A stretch of 64,000 nucleotides of DNA. Origin: Tribonema minus (taxonomy: Eukaryota; Sar; Xanthophyceae; Tribonematales; Tribonemataceae). Location of the stretch: assembly GCA_017506865.1 (NCBI GenBank), contig JAFCMP010000368.1, positions 372,001-436,000 on the forward strand, written 5' to 3'. The position numbers and the translations under genes are program-made. Below the pieces are notes generated by a model. The model was not told where the DNA came from, made no database searches, and worked only from the letters and a program-made list of their open reading frames with translations. Shown in pieces: positions 23,701 through 30,705 of the stretch. The first letter of the stretch is position 1. The number at the start of each line of letters is the position of its first letter.

Positions 23701-26066
23701 CTTTCAAACTCCACGAAGGCCAGGCAGGCGATTTTTTAAAGTTACTCCATGAGGTACTGATTTGCATAGAAGTGTACATTTTGGCTTTGACATCGCAACT
23801 AGTAATTCCGCCTGCATAACATCAAGTTGCAGCGTGCAAACTGCACTCAGGCCATTTTCAGTTATTGATTCGCAAAGGAAGTTTAGCATTCTGGCTTTCC
23901 CATTGTGCTGCGGCATGTGTGTTGCCCGTACCGCACACCTAATCCGCCGCTAAGTATCAAGCAGCCAGGCAGCTCTGGCAGTTTCCAAAGACGAAACCAT
24001 ATTTGGTTTGTGAGGCAAACGAGGTGCCACATCGCCCCTGCATGAGCGTGGGGGCTAGGGGGGGCGCTGAGCACTGAGGCAGTTGTCTTAGTAGGGCGCA
24101 CACTGGCGCAATGTGCGCCCGGAGTTTGCCGATACAATACAACGCATTACGGTGCCTGTACAGCGCTGAATACTTTACCCGTGACCCTAACAAAAACCGC
24201 AACCCTAGGAGCTGTGTTGTTTCAACAATGCGTGAGCGCACAGCACCAGCACCGGGACTGAGCACTGCACCAAGCTGCTGCTTATCACTGAGCCAAATGT
24301 CTGATGGCTGCGCACGCTGTCGGACAGCGCCTGGAAATGGGCACTGCGCCACTGCGCTGCGCATTGTACCAACATGCTGTGCACCACGCCAGTGTGCTAA
24401 CCGTTGAGCCAAGTGCCTCCATCAGGCGTGCACTGACGCAATAAATGACAAGGCCAGCAGTGCCTCTGCGTCATATCACTGAGCACTGCACCAACGTGCT
24501 GAGCACTGCCGCAGCGTGTTGAGCGCTGCACCAATGTGTTGAGCACTGCACCAATGTGTGGAGCGCAGCACGAACGTGCTGAGCACTCCATGAACGTGTT
24601 AAGCGCTGCACCAACGTGCTGAGCACTGCACCAACGTGCTGAGCACTGCACCACCGTTGAGTTCTGCACCATCGCGCTGAGCAGTGAGCCAAGCGTGTAC
24701 CGATGTGCGAAATGTGTACCAATGTGCTAAGCACTGCACCAAAACGTGTTGACAGTGAGTACGCCATCAGTGTCGGCTGAGGACTCAGCCAAGACGGGCA
24801 AAGCGCACTGATGCAAAAGCGCCAGGAAATGAGCACTGTGTGCCATGTTGTGAACGTCTGACGGGGGCGCAGCGACAGAAAATGGGCACTATGCGGGATG
24901 GAGCTTAGGACTTCACCCACCTGCTGCTGAGCACTGAGCCAAATGTCTGCTTCGCTTCGGGCTAGGGTGCGCACTGATGTCACTGCACCGGGAAAATGAG
25001 CACTGACTGCTAATGTGCTGCCATCGTGAGTGCGGCTCCAATGTGCTGAGTACTGCAGGTGTGTGTGCTTAGCACTGAGTCAGCCTGTTTGGCACGCACT
25101 TATTCATAACGCTACGAACAAAACGCACTAGCGTGTGGATCCAGGGCCGTGCAGCAGCCTGCTGATCTGACCTAGGGTTAGGGTTAGGATTGAGACCAGG
25201 ACCGTGGAGACGGCTGCCTGCTGATTTGACCTAGGATTAGGGCTACAAATGAGTCAGGACGTGGCAATGGCTGTCAACTAGGGGCAGGGTGAGGGTGAGT
25301 CTTAGGGTCAGAATTAAGGTTACAATTAGCCTTGGACTGCTGATAGGCCAGCGTGCTGTAGTGTGTGTCAATTTAAGCATGTGCAGAAGTGCTGCTGCAC
25401 ACCGCTCTTGATTGTGGCCAGTGCGATGCAAGCCATTCATGATGCTTTGGGTCATAGCACCAAAAACATGCTCATGAACGCTACATGCTGAAATGTCAGG
25501 ACCTGACCTGCTGTCAACAGATGAGACAACAGTAGGAGCTGGTGCTCCTGCACAGCAAAATCACTGTGAACATCTTAGAATGAGTACTGTAAGTGCAGAG
25601 CTGACATAGGAATTAGTATGTGTCTTGAGACTGTGAATTACGCATTTCATGACATCTGAACTCTTGGCAATAGAAAGTGTAAGTCTTGACGGCAGTCACC
25701 TGTAGCCGCCTGCGCCGCCAACGGAGCCAGCACTCCCGTCAACAGAACCGCGCCCGCCCCCTCCTGCAAAAACATTCTCCTGCTAGCACTGTTCCGTAAG
25801 CTGCTTTCGCCGGCGCTCATGTGTTCACCACCGTCGTGCTCTCCACTTGTCATCGATGCGCCTTCACGACACCGACTGCCGCCATGCCTCCTCAACTTCC
25901 ACGGCATCGATGTTTGAGATGCACCAATTGCAGCGCGTCCAGACCTCGGTGACAGGGATCTTGTCGAGGCACACATGACAGCTGGCTGAGCCGAAGAGAA
26001 CGCTTGCGCAGTTGCCGCTAAGGTTACTGCCGCGGCTGCAGCCATGCAGCAGCAGCGACACCGCAT
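281..26066 (-). CDS. Plastid-targeted phosphate-carrier-like SLC25 protein with long N-terminal extension, 18 exons, 663 aa
   Basis: Exons (minus strand, 5' to 3'): 25700-26066, 23125-23187, 21978-22133, 20758-20809, 20055-20128, 18808-18998, 17930-18025, 16220-16291, 15170-15247, 14743-14811, 8334-8426, 7106-7162, 5993-6093, 4496-4607, 3830-3925, 2630-2764, 1483-1556, 281-386. All junctions are GT-AG and phases match throughout. Residues 1-22 look like a signal peptide cut before Phe23 (AQA|FSS), the heterokont plastid context. RRMFLQEGAGAVLL (96-109) ending AQA|A (118-121) resembles a twin-arginine thylakoid signal or an envelope-retention segment. Residues 123-357 match no family I recognise. 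Residues 358-663 form a three-repeat mitochondrial-carrier domain: PLDVVK at 386-391, PAESVR at 483-488, PADTVL at 580-585. The non-basic third signature, GALGCTVTH and GQFLLYD are phosphate-carrier-like. A Met at codon 8 (26045) is an alternative start; the upstream Met gives a charged n-region. Inferred role: phosphate or similar anion transport at a plastid membrane. Introns 2-10 and the first intron carry exon-edge copies and repeats. Confidence 0.86.
381..890 (-). repeat. Copies of the exon 18 acceptor edge (carrier intron 17)
   Basis: The real acceptor edge is near 386. Three further units of about 130-140 bp, at about 511, 651 and 786, repeat the acceptor region with the first bases of exon 18 (CTGCCCGCTGCAA) and the CAGAGCACGGAAA stretch. 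G-runs of up to about 24 bp lie between the units. Confidence 0.8.
2330..2560 (-). repeat. Copies of the exon 16 donor edge (carrier intron 16)
   Basis: The real edge is at 2630. About five shortened copies of the last 20-25 bp of exon 16 with its donor (plus strand ACCAGCCCTTTGGTGG) occur near 2333, 2380, 2432, 2476 and 2523, spaced about 50 bp apart. Confidence 0.85.
2830..3310 (-). repeat. Copies of the exon 16 acceptor edge (carrier intron 15)
   Basis: The copy at 2919-2964 repeats about 40 bp of exon 16 (AGGCCCAAAAGAAGCGATAC, plus strand) with its acceptor. Increasingly degraded copies follow near 3055, 3165 and 3283, each with purine-rich GGAGG sequence and a CACCGCAGCAGTG block. Confidence 0.75.
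3990..4490 (-). repeat. Copies of the exon 14 donor edge (carrier intron 14)
   Basis: Six copies of about 75 bp carry CATACATACCTG, GAATGAGCAAAGGCGGGAA and CCTCATACAGC (plus strand), starting near 3990, 4100, 4186, 4253, 4333 and 4418. The real exon edge is at 4496. Every copy has the CAG|GTATGT donor context on the minus strand. Confidence 0.9.
4640..5145 (-). repeat. Three tandem 147-bp copies of the exon 14 acceptor edge (carrier intron 13)
   Basis: Copies at about 4705, 4850 and 4990 each hold about 45 bp of exon 14 (CCCCAGGCTTGGCTCGGA, plus strand), the CTGCAG acceptor, and then the ACTTCAAGTTGAAGTTGAAT palindromic motif. Real edge: 4607. Confidence 0.9.
5290..5860 (-). repeat. Copies of the exon 13 donor edge (carrier intron 13)
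   Basis: Copies near 5297, 5445, 5590 and 5797 repeat CTGACAGATTCGGCAGGGCA and CGATGCACGCC (plus strand), the last 50-60 bp of exon 13 plus donor. CCCTAA-like words follow each copy. Real edge: 5993. Confidence 0.9.
6175..6645 (+). repeat. Three tandem copies (about 150 bp) inside carrier intron 12
   Basis: Units near 6178, 6328 and 6575 share GTACATGAAGACGCTG, TATCATGGTATG, CATGTCCAGAATCAAG and CATACCCCCAGGGTTACA. This is partly acceptor-side sequence of exon 13. No coding is seen. Confidence 0.75.
7190..7700 (-). repeat. Copies of the exon 12 acceptor edge with GTGAGTGAGTATGAGT runs
   Basis: A copy at about 7212-7290 repeats GCCGCAGCAGCTCATACC (plus strand). Weaker copies occur near 7505 and 7655. 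GAGT-rich simple repeats join them. Real edge: 7162. Confidence 0.75.
7700..8330. other. Carrier intron 11 remainder
   Basis: This stretch holds a TTAGGG-like word near 7715-7730, an AT-richer part (8000-8110) without ORFs, and one copy of the exon 11 donor edge at 8175-8262 (GAATTCCCCAGCATGGTTGC). No gene is seen. Confidence 0.6.
8705..9056 (+). repeat. Tandem 212-bp duplication in carrier intron 10
   Basis: Two copies (8709-8850 and 8921-9056) share GCTGAGTGAGACTGCGC, GAAGCGGCGCTTCGC, ATCAAGGCT, GACAGCGCAGCAGTAC and GTGACATACCCTACC. A third partial copy is at 9405-9440. No coding is recognised. Confidence 0.85.
9585..11120 (-). repeat. Eight copies of the exon 10 donor edge (carrier intron 10)
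   Basis: Copies near 9614, 9720, 9841, 9950, 10098, 10198, 10936 and 11036 repeat the last 40 bp of exon 10. On the minus strand this reads MQTAPAKYTALPQ followed by a GTATGT donor. The real edge is 14743, about 3.6 kb from the nearest copy. The palindrome block separates and interrupts the array. Confidence 0.92.
11459..12723 (+). repeat. Direct repeat flanking the palindrome (11459-11712 and 12458-12723)
   Basis: Both copies run from TGCGGTGCCACCCAGA-type sequence through the GTAGCGCTAGGTCGTTGGCA block to the GTAACCAGTAGACACTCTGT block. A partial inverted copy lies at about 10595-10665. Minus-strand reading gives VANDLALP and TTECLLVTLAPVHVA in both copies. Confidence 0.85.
11761..12232. 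repeat. Large palindrome (arms about 210 bp, centre near 12000)
   Basis: The left arm starts GGAGATGGACTCGCTGGAGA, and the right arm ends with its reverse complement just before a G-tract at 12233. The centre is a GGC/GCC-rich loop. Both strands therefore encode the same peptide, beginning MDSLESAIQRGDYAVLAQQL and continuing through TEQSVQVLKEVADEFRLGHV to VLPTERDDSAGA. Arm sequences differ at very few positions (Asn/Arg in SCTNHA against SCTNRA), so the duplication is recent or kept identical by conversion. Confidence 0.9.
13140..14400. repeat. Second inverted repeat with a conserved peptide module
   Basis: Sequence at 13140-13600 returns as its reverse complement at 13985-14400. The frame reading FKPWLFKLDG...GLDGIIGHAGKMEWDEWV and TSEVEMQDQGERA is open in both copies (plus strand 14107-14322; minus strand about 13410-13180), and a third partial copy of FKPWLFKLGG occurs near 13600 on the minus strand. 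Product unknown. Confidence 0.8.
15730..17260 (-). repeat. Copies of exon 8 edges on both sides (carrier introns 7 and 8)
   Basis: Real exon 8 is 16220-16291. Donor-side copies lie near 15735 and 15970 (ACTGGGCGCCTG). Acceptor-side copies near 16425, 16540, 16672, 16795, 16920, 17050 and 17210 carry CTGAGCACTGCCCTCGCTGC and the CTGCAGGGG-type acceptor. Spacing is about 120-170 bp, with GGTAGGCATGTATGCACGC and TTCAGAAGTACAT between them. Confidence 0.9.
17455..17780. repeat. TTAGGG/CCCTAA-like tracts and donor copy of exon 7
   Basis: GGGTCAGGGTTAG and CCTGACCCTAACCC face each other at 17476-17515, forming a potential hairpin. Further CCCTAA variants run from 17665 to 17760. A partial donor-edge copy of exon 7 is at 17595-17650. 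Confidence 0.75.
18140..18425 (-). repeat. Two acceptor-edge copies of exon 7 (carrier intron 6)
   Basis: Units at about 18148-18235 and 18340-18415 repeat GGCATCATATCGCAG, GGCAGCAGCGCCGTTGGCGT and CGCAGGGCCTGGACCTGGT from exon 7 (17930-18025), covering some 75 bp of the exon. Period is about 190 bp. Confidence 0.9.
19085..19570 (-). repeat. Four acceptor-edge copies of exon 6 (carrier intron 5)
   Basis: Copies near 19085, 19170, 19330 and 19500 repeat GGCAGCATGGCAAATAGCAG and CTGCCGCTGAGCATCTGCTG. Real exon: 18808-18998. A donor-edge fragment lies at 18728-18762, and a poly-C run of about 27 bp at 18531-18554. Confidence 0.88.
20205..20380 (-). repeat. Two acceptor-edge copies of exon 5 (carrier intron 4)
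   Basis: GATGTACCCCCTCCG and GTATACC blocks repeat near 20240 and 20330. GAGTCGAGTCAAA runs lie between. A donor-edge fragment of exon 5 (GCAGCAGTGCTCACCATTGT) is at 19957-19978. Confidence 0.8.
20900..21430 (-). repeat. Copies of the exon 4 acceptor edge (carrier intron 3)
   Basis: Copies near 20925, 21018 and 21370 hold GCGGAAGACATCAGCAGCTG (plus strand) with the CTGCAG acceptor. CTAGGGCTAGGCAAGCACCA and CCTAACCCT words recur at each. Real exon: 20758-20809. Confidence 0.85.
21530..21975 (-). repeat. Four or five donor-edge copies of exon 3 (carrier intron 3)
   Basis: Copies near 21535, 21600, 21670, 21745 and (short) 21815 repeat CTGACCTTCAGTTCTGGGT and TTGGCCACCC with a CAGCACTATCGGCAGG-type tail, matching the last 50-60 bp of exon 3. 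Real edge: 21978. Confidence 0.9.
22205..22765 (-). repeat. Three acceptor-edge copies of exon 3 (carrier intron 2)
   Basis: Copies at about 22213-22330, 22455-22530 and 22685-22755 repeat GAGGAGAAAGCGCGCCAGA (first copy only), ATCCATGGCGCTTGCCGCT and CGGAACGCCGCATCTGC. The first copy covers about 110 bp of the 156-bp exon. Confidence 0.9.
23535..23790 (+). repeat. Duplicated GAAGTGTACATTTTGG words in carrier intron 1
   Basis: TTTGCATAGAAGTGTACATTTTGG appears (split here as TTTGCATAGAAG plus TGTACATTTTGG) at 23530-23553 and 23761-23784, with a partial tandem copy at 23556. No coding is seen in 23190-25690 apart from simple repeats. Confidence 0.75.
24475..24745 (+). repeat. GAGCACTGCACCAACGTGCT minisatellite, about 20-bp unit
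   Basis: About a dozen imperfect units follow each other in carrier intron 1. The word GAGCACTG also recurs in other introns and in the arrays around exon 8. No spacer structure, so this is not a CRISPR array. Confidence 0.9.
25700..26066 (-). CDS. Exon 1 of the carrier gene: tripartite plastid presequence
   Basis: This exon carries the targeting part of the carrier gene. It has an n-region with two arginines, an alanine-rich hydrophobic core and the AQAFSS cleavage context. A Ser/Arg-rich transit-peptide-like stretch follows (residues 23-95), then an RR-plus-hydrophobic segment ending AAQAAT. It ends in phase 1 at a GT donor (GTGACT, next to 25700); the open frame running on to 25647 is intron. 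About 70 bp separate the start codon from the 3' end of a non-LTR retrotransposon, so little native 5' leader remains. Confidence 0.85.
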
Positions 26067-26154
26067 CCCGCTGCAGGTTCCGGTGCCGTTCCGTCGCGCT
26101 CTCAGTGCTAGTATGATTCACAACACGCGACGGGAAGTGAAGTTTCTTCTTGAA

Positions 26155-26248
26155 GTTGTATATTATGTCCTGGACCGCATGGGCTGCGCGCACGATCTAA
26201 GGAATTCCGGTACGGGGGAGTTGTATATTATGTCCTGGACCGCATGGG
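26155..26248 (-). repeat. Tandem 29-bp duplication in retrotransposon 3' UTR, period 65 bp
   Basis: A unit starting GTTGTATATTATGTCC and ending GACCGCATGGG occurs at 26155-26183 and 26220-26248. It sits between the endonuclease stop codon and the element end. Short 3' repeats of this kind often take part in recognition of the transcript by the reverse transcriptase in RLE elements; here that is only a suggestion. Confidence 0.85.
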
Positions 26249-26282
26249 GGTTGAGCACACGATAATCGGGCGATAACTAAAT

Positions 26283-29200
26283 CTACGGAGGGGCCGGCGG
26301 TTCGGCGCTGGCCGGCGAGGGCCGCGGCACTTGCAACAGTGCGATGCGGCGGTAAGCACTGACGTCGCCATCAGGGGCAATGACTGCGTTCCAGTTGTCG
26401 ATCACGACACGTGTGAGCGCGCGCTGTAGCGCGAGGGAGGCGCGGCGGCGCCAGAAGGCAACGCGCTGCGCGAGATTGTAGCTGCCCTGCGAGCTCTGCT
26501 CGGCGAGTGCGTGTAGCAGCGCTTGGGTGTCGCGTGACATAGCGCCGAAGTGGTCAAAGGCTGCGGAAAATAGGGTGTGTGTAGTGGGGTCCAGGGCCCC
26601 TGAGACTACGTATGTGTCTATCTTTTCCTGCGAAGCCGATTCAAGCACGCGCTGCACATCGCGCGCGCCCCCCTGAGCCTGACGGAGGCGGGAGGGACAT
26701 GAGCTGTCACGTATGGTGACGTCTATGCAACAAGCTACTTCAAAGCCGCCGCGCAGTTTAGTGCACCGGCCTGCCGCTACCGCGTCGGCGCTCGGCTGCA
26801 CTTTAGGGACTGGAAGGCAGATCTGGTTGCTGCCGAAGACGATGTCCATGAACTTGTTGAACCCGTGGCGCGCCGCGTAGCGGCGGAAGGGGGCAAGGGT
26901 GTCCCGGTCGAGACCGCGGAGGTGGGCCACCTGCTTGAGCAGCTGAAAAAGCGCGTCTGCGAGCAAGTTGTGTCGCGTGACATTGAGCCCTTGTGTGCAG
27001 CGGCGCAGGTGGGCACCTGACTCCACTGTTTTATGGCACTTGGGGCACCGCGCCGCAGCGGAGGCGGGGCGCTCCACGCCCAGGTGGCGCCGCAGCGTCT
27101 CGCGGAATTCCGGCGGCGACATGGTCTCCGCTGGGTCAGTGCTCGGCAGTTGCGCCAAGAAACCCATGGCCCCCTTAGAGGCACCGCTGCGCCACGCCGC
27201 GACTGCTTCCAACGCATTTGCTGCTTCAAGCCGGCGCAGCTGCGTGGCGGCGAGCGCTGCGTCTAGCACCCGTGATAGCGCGGCTTGACGCCGCGGCAGC
27301 ACGGCGGCCGGCGGGGCCTGGGCGGAGCCTGGCTCGCGCGCCGCCGCTGGCGCAGCGCGGCGCGCGCCGGCGCGAGTCCGCATGCCCAGCCCCGCAGCTC
27401 CGCCTGCCCGTTGCAGCAGATCGCGCAGTGCCCGCCACGCGCCGTCGTCCTGGCGCCAGTCCTGGTACCAGACCGAGGGCAGGAGCAGTGCGAGGGCCGC
27501 TGCGGCATCATCGCTGCCGCTGCGCAGCTGCTGCAGGCAGGTAGCTATCTGAGTGAAGGTGAAGCCGTAGCGGGCGTGCTCCAGGACGCGGCTGCGTGCC
27601 GCCACTGGAAACGCCGCCAGTGCCGGTCCCATGCACTCGAGGGTACGCGCAGCAAATGCGGCACATGCACGCGGCGCCGCGCCCAGCACGCCAAAGCCGC
27701 CGCTCCCCAGCCGCAGATGCACGCGTACCTGCTGATGTGCTAGTAGCGTCACCGGGGCCTCGCCACCCCAGTCTGCGCCGCGTACCCATGCCACTGCCGC
27801 CGCCCACAGAGAGGGCGGTGCCGCCGCCGCCGCAACCGCCGGCGGGCTGCGGCAATCGCCACCAGCCGCCGGCGCGCCATCGTGGGCCGGCGGCGTAAGG
27901 CCCGCCGATGGCTCCTGCGCCAGCGCAGCCACGGCCGCCAGCGTGATGGCGTCGAAGCGCCGTAGCTCCTCGTGCGTGAGGGATGGCGCCGTGTTGCGCG
28001 CGACATGCCCTGCGCGGGCGGGGACAGCAAGACGCAGAATCGAGAAGGCAGCCTGCACATCCTCCATCTGCACCAGCTCCGCCACCAGGCGGTCGGTGCC
28101 GGGGGCACGAAGGGTCGCCGCTACGTGTGTGCGCACGAAGTCCTCGGTGCCCACCGGCACCCCCATCAGCGTGACGCCGTCGTCACATACTGGTACGGGG
28201 ACATCGGCGGCGGCGAAGACGGCGGCGGCGCGCTCGCGAGCGCCGCCTGAGGCCGGCACCAGCGCTGCGCATTTCGTGACATTGACCTGAATGTTCAGCT
28301 CGCTCAGCGCCTGTTGTATGAAGCAGAAAGCGCGGCCAACGTGGCCGAGCACTGGCGCGTCACAGCTGGGCGTCATGATGGTGAGGTCATCGAGGTAGCC
28401 CGGAAGCGCCAGCTGCGGGAACTTGGCGCGGGCAGCCACCATGGTGCCGCGCAGTGCCAGCGCAAACAGCAGCGGCCCCAATGGGTCGCCCTGCTGCACG
28501 CCCTGTTGGGAGAGGATGATGGCGGCGTCGGCGTGCCCATCTAGGCCAAATTGTAGCCAAGGGGCCCGCCCGGGGCCGTAGATATGCTCGACGTAGCCGT
28601 ACAGGCCAGGCAGATGCTCGGCCACCGCAGTGAGGACTGCCGAGCGCGACAGCGCGTTGAAGGCATTACTGCCGTCAATGGCAAGGAGCACGCCGCCGCA
28701 CTCATGCGTGAGCTGCGCCATGAGCGCCACCCTCTCCGCGCCCCCCCGCGCGCCGACCCCAAACTGGCCAATGGGTTCTAGCAGCGCGGAGACACGGTCT
28801 CGGGTGTCCGTGCAAAAGGTGCGGGCGAACAGGCGGCGGATGGTGTCGCCGCACGCGATGGGGCGCGCCTTCGCGCCCACAGCGCTGAGGCGCGCGGCTG
28901 CATGGAGGCGCCAAAAGGGGGCGGGCAGCGTGGCGGGGGTGGAGTACGCCGTGGTACCCAGCCACGCCAGTAGCTCAAGGAGCCAGTCAACCATGCGCCC
29001 CGACGTGTGCGCCGTGTGCCGGACGCACTGCTGGAGGTGGGAGTTGCGCAGCCCAGAGGGACCGGCGGCCGAGCCAGGGTTGGCGGCGAGGATGGCCTCA
29101 CGTAGCCCGTCCGCTGTGAACGAAGCGCAGTTGAGTGGTGCCGGCGCCGCCAGCGCCGCCGCCGCCACTGAGCTGCGCGCCCGCGATGCCGCGGCATCCA

Positions 29201-30455
29201 GCTTCGCAGGCGCATCGCCAGCTGGGTGTTTAGCCTGCAGTTTATGCAAGGTAGCGGAGTCGCGGGGGGCAGATGTGTCAGTGCCCTCCGCCAGCAGCCG
29301 CGCGGCGCGCCCGACGCCGCCCGGCTGCCGCGCCGTCGCCGCCGCGCGCTCGCGGACTGCCGCCGCCGCCTCCGTCATGGACCTAGCGCGACGCGCGCAC
29401 GCACGGGCGGCACCACGGCGGCAGAAGGCCAGCGCAGTGCGCGTGAGTAGCTCCAGCTCGCCTGCCGCGAAGGCCGCGAAACGGTGCGCCCGCGGCAGGG
29501 AGCCGTCGGGCACTAGCAGCAGGCACGGCAGCAGATGCAGCAGCTTGCACCATGCACCCGCTGTAGCGGACGCCTGCGCCGCTGCCTCGGCACCGTGCGC
29601 CTGCGCTACCGCCGTTTGCGCCTCCCGGAGGCCCGCCAGCGTGGCCGTCAAAGCGGCCGTGAAGTCCGAGCGGTGCTCCAGGCGAATGCGGCGGCCAACC
29701 ACCAGTTGCTGCTGCAGTACGTAGTCAAAGGAGAGTTCGTCCAGCGCTGCGCGCGCGGGCGAGAGCGGCGCGAGCGTCCAGAGCGGAAGCGCGCTGCGCC
29801 ACGTTGGCCCTGCCGCAGCCACCGCGGCAGCTGCGCGGGCGCCGTGGCCCTGCGTGCCGCCACTGGCTGTAGGGAGGGGGAGAATGGGGGGCAGAGGCGC
29901 GACGCCGCGAGGCCCGCGCGGCCGCTGCGTTGTGCTCGCGGGCCGGGATTTGTCGAGGTGCTTGCGCAGGTGCAACTTCGTGAGCACGCACCCGGGCTCG
30001 CCGCACGAGACGCATGCGCAGAGTACCAGCTCAGGTTCCACGGCGCGGTAGGTGCCCTCGCCAGCGCGGTGGAGGGTCAGACACTCGGCGTCAATCACCT
30101 GCATACGCGTGAGGAAATCTGCAGGCATATCCGGATGCTCGCGGCGCTGGTGATCCGCCAGCGCCGTGGCGATGCGGCGCGCCAGCGCCGGCGACGCTGA
30201 TGTCTGCGCGGTGAGCGTGTGCGCCTCTCCGTTCCTGCGAAGGCGCGGTTTGGGCACTGGCACCCGAAAGAGGCAGCCAGTGTCATGTAAAGGGCAGCGC
30301 GGATAAATGGCAGCCGTTGCAGGCTGAGCGGGCGCCTGCACTGCCTCGGGCTGCGCCGCCGGCGGATCTGTGCCCGCCGCGGCAGCCGCTGCTGCAGCAG
30401 CAGCTGCCGCAAAGGCCGCTGGTGCGGCTCCCCCTGAAGTAGAGTCGAACATCAT
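26283..30455 (-). CDS. Non-LTR retrotransposon polyprotein: zinc fingers, reverse transcriptase, restriction-like endonuclease
   Basis: One uninterrupted 1390-codon ORF. An Ala-rich N-terminus precedes a CPLHDTGC...HQRREH finger (about 54-107) and a CVSCGEPGC...HLRKH finger. The reverse transcriptase follows, with AAGPSGLRNSHL near 485, LAIDGSNAFNALSRS, GVQQGDPLGPLLFAL near 652-666 and the catalytic YLDD at about 687-690. After a thumb-like region come a CPKC...HLRRC zinc knuckle (about 1135), IDVTI near 1240 and EKIDTY near 1275, which fit a PD-(D/E)XK restriction-like endonuclease, as in R2/NeSL/CRE-type elements. The protein is expected to nick target DNA and prime reverse transcription there. 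With no stop or frameshift the copy could be young or active. GC content is much higher than in the flanks. Strong ORFs on the opposite strand are composition shadows. Confidence 0.95.
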   Translation of the reverse strand: MMFDSTSGGAAPAAFAAAAAAAAAAAAGTDPPAAQPEAVQAPAQPATAAIYPRCPLHDTGCLFRVPVPKPRLRRNGEAHTLTAQTSASPALARRIATALADHQRREHPDMPADFLTRMQVIDAECLTLHRAGEGTYRAVEPELVLCACVSCGEPGCVLTKLHLRKHLDKSRPASTTQRPRGPRGVAPLPPILPLPTASGGTQGHGARAAAAVAAAGPTWRSALPLWTLAPLSPARAALDELSFDYVLQQQLVVGRRIRLEHRSDFTAALTATLAGLREAQTAVAQAHGAEAAAQASATAGAWCKLLHLLPCLLLVPDGSLPRAHRFAAFAAGELELLTRTALAFCRRGAARACARRARSMTEAAAAVRERAAATARQPGGVGRAARLLAEGTDTSAPRDSATLHKLQAKHPAGDAPAKLDAAASRARSSVAAAALAAPAPLNCASFTADGLREAILAANPGSAAGPSGLRNSHLQQCVRHTAHTSGRMVDWLLELLAWLGTTAYSTPATLPAPFWRLHAAARLSAVGAKARPIACGDTIRRLFARTFCTDTRDRVSALLEPIGQFGVGARGGAERVALMAQLTHECGGVLLAIDGSNAFNALSRSAVLTAVAEHLPGLYGYVEHIYGPGRAPWLQFGLDGHADAAIILSQQGVQQGDPLGPLLFALALRGTMVAARAKFPQLALPGYLDDLTIMTPSCDAPVLGHVGRAFCFIQQALSELNIQVNVTKCAALVPASGGARERAAAVFAAADVPVPVCDDGVTLMGVPVGTEDFVRTHVAATLRAPGTDRLVAELVQMEDVQAAFSILRLAVPARAGHVARNTAPSLTHEELRRFDAITLAAVAALAQEPSAGLTPPAHDGAPAAGGDCRSPPAVAAAAAPPSLWAAAVAWVRGADWGGEAPVTLLAHQQVRVHLRLGSGGFGVLGAAPRACAAFAARTLECMGPALAAFPVAARSRVLEHARYGFTFTQIATCLQQLRSGSDDAAAALALLLPSVWYQDWRQDDGAWRALRDLLQRAGGAAGLGMRTRAGARRAAPAAAREPGSAQAPPAAVLPRRQAALSRVLDAALAATQLRRLEAANALEAVAAWRSGASKGAMGFLAQLPSTDPAETMSPPEFRETLRRHLGVERPASAAARCPKCHKTVESGAHLRRCTQGLNVTRHNLLADALFQLLKQVAHLRGLDRDTLAPFRRYAARHGFNKFMDIVFGSNQICLPVPKVQPSADAVAAGRCTKLRGGFEVACCIDVTIRDSSCPSRLRQAQGGARDVQRVLESASQEKIDTYVVSGALDPTTHTLFSAAFDHFGAMSRDTQALLHALAEQSSQGSYNLAQRVAFWRRRASLALQRALTRVVIDNWNAVIAPDGDVSAYRRIALLQVPRPSPASAEPPAPP

Positions 30456-30705
30456 TACGATGAATGAGGGGAGCGCCGCACCGGCGGCTTACAGGCCCGA
30501 GGCGCCGCCGCCTCCCTCCGGTGCCGGCGGCGGCGCCGTCAAGGTGCAGAGGAAGCGGTCGGCGGCGGACTGACCCTGAGGCAGCCCGCGCGAAGGGCGT
30601 GCAGCGGGGGGTTCCGCCGCCGAGCCCGGCGTGCGCTCAGCAGCCGTGCGCTTGCGGCTGGGGCGGGGTGTGCCACTTCTTGAAGTTCCTCAGGTGAAGT
30701 TTCTT

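Larger units (their letters stand above)
26149..30693 (-). mobile_element. Full-length or near full-length RLE-type non-LTR retrotransposon
   Basis: The 4.5-kb element is bounded by a candidate 12-bp target-site duplication, GTGAAGTTTCTT, at 26137-26148 and 30694-30705. It contains the 1390-codon ORF, about 240 bp of 5' leader (30456-30693) and about 130 bp of 3' UTR. The 3' UTR holds two copies of a 29-bp unit (26155-26183 and 26220-26248). No poly(A) tail is visible at the 3' end. The duplication overlaps a TTCTTGAAGTT motif that is common in this DNA, so the exact ends are tentative. The element lies in the 5' flank of the carrier gene, in the same orientation. Confidence 0.75.

Noticed and set aside
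24475-24745. CRISPR-like regularly repeated block
   Set aside because: Units of about 20 bp lie next to each other without unique spacers, and the setting is a nuclear intron.
25647-25699. Continuation of carrier exon 1 past the GTGACT donor
   Set aside because: The extra residues (GDCRQDLHF...) have no carrier continuity, while splicing at 25700 matches phase with exon 2.
28630-29724. 364-codon plus-strand ORF over the reverse transcriptase
   Set aside because: Antisense shadow of a GC-rich coding region; no domain, while the minus strand holds all catalytic motifs.
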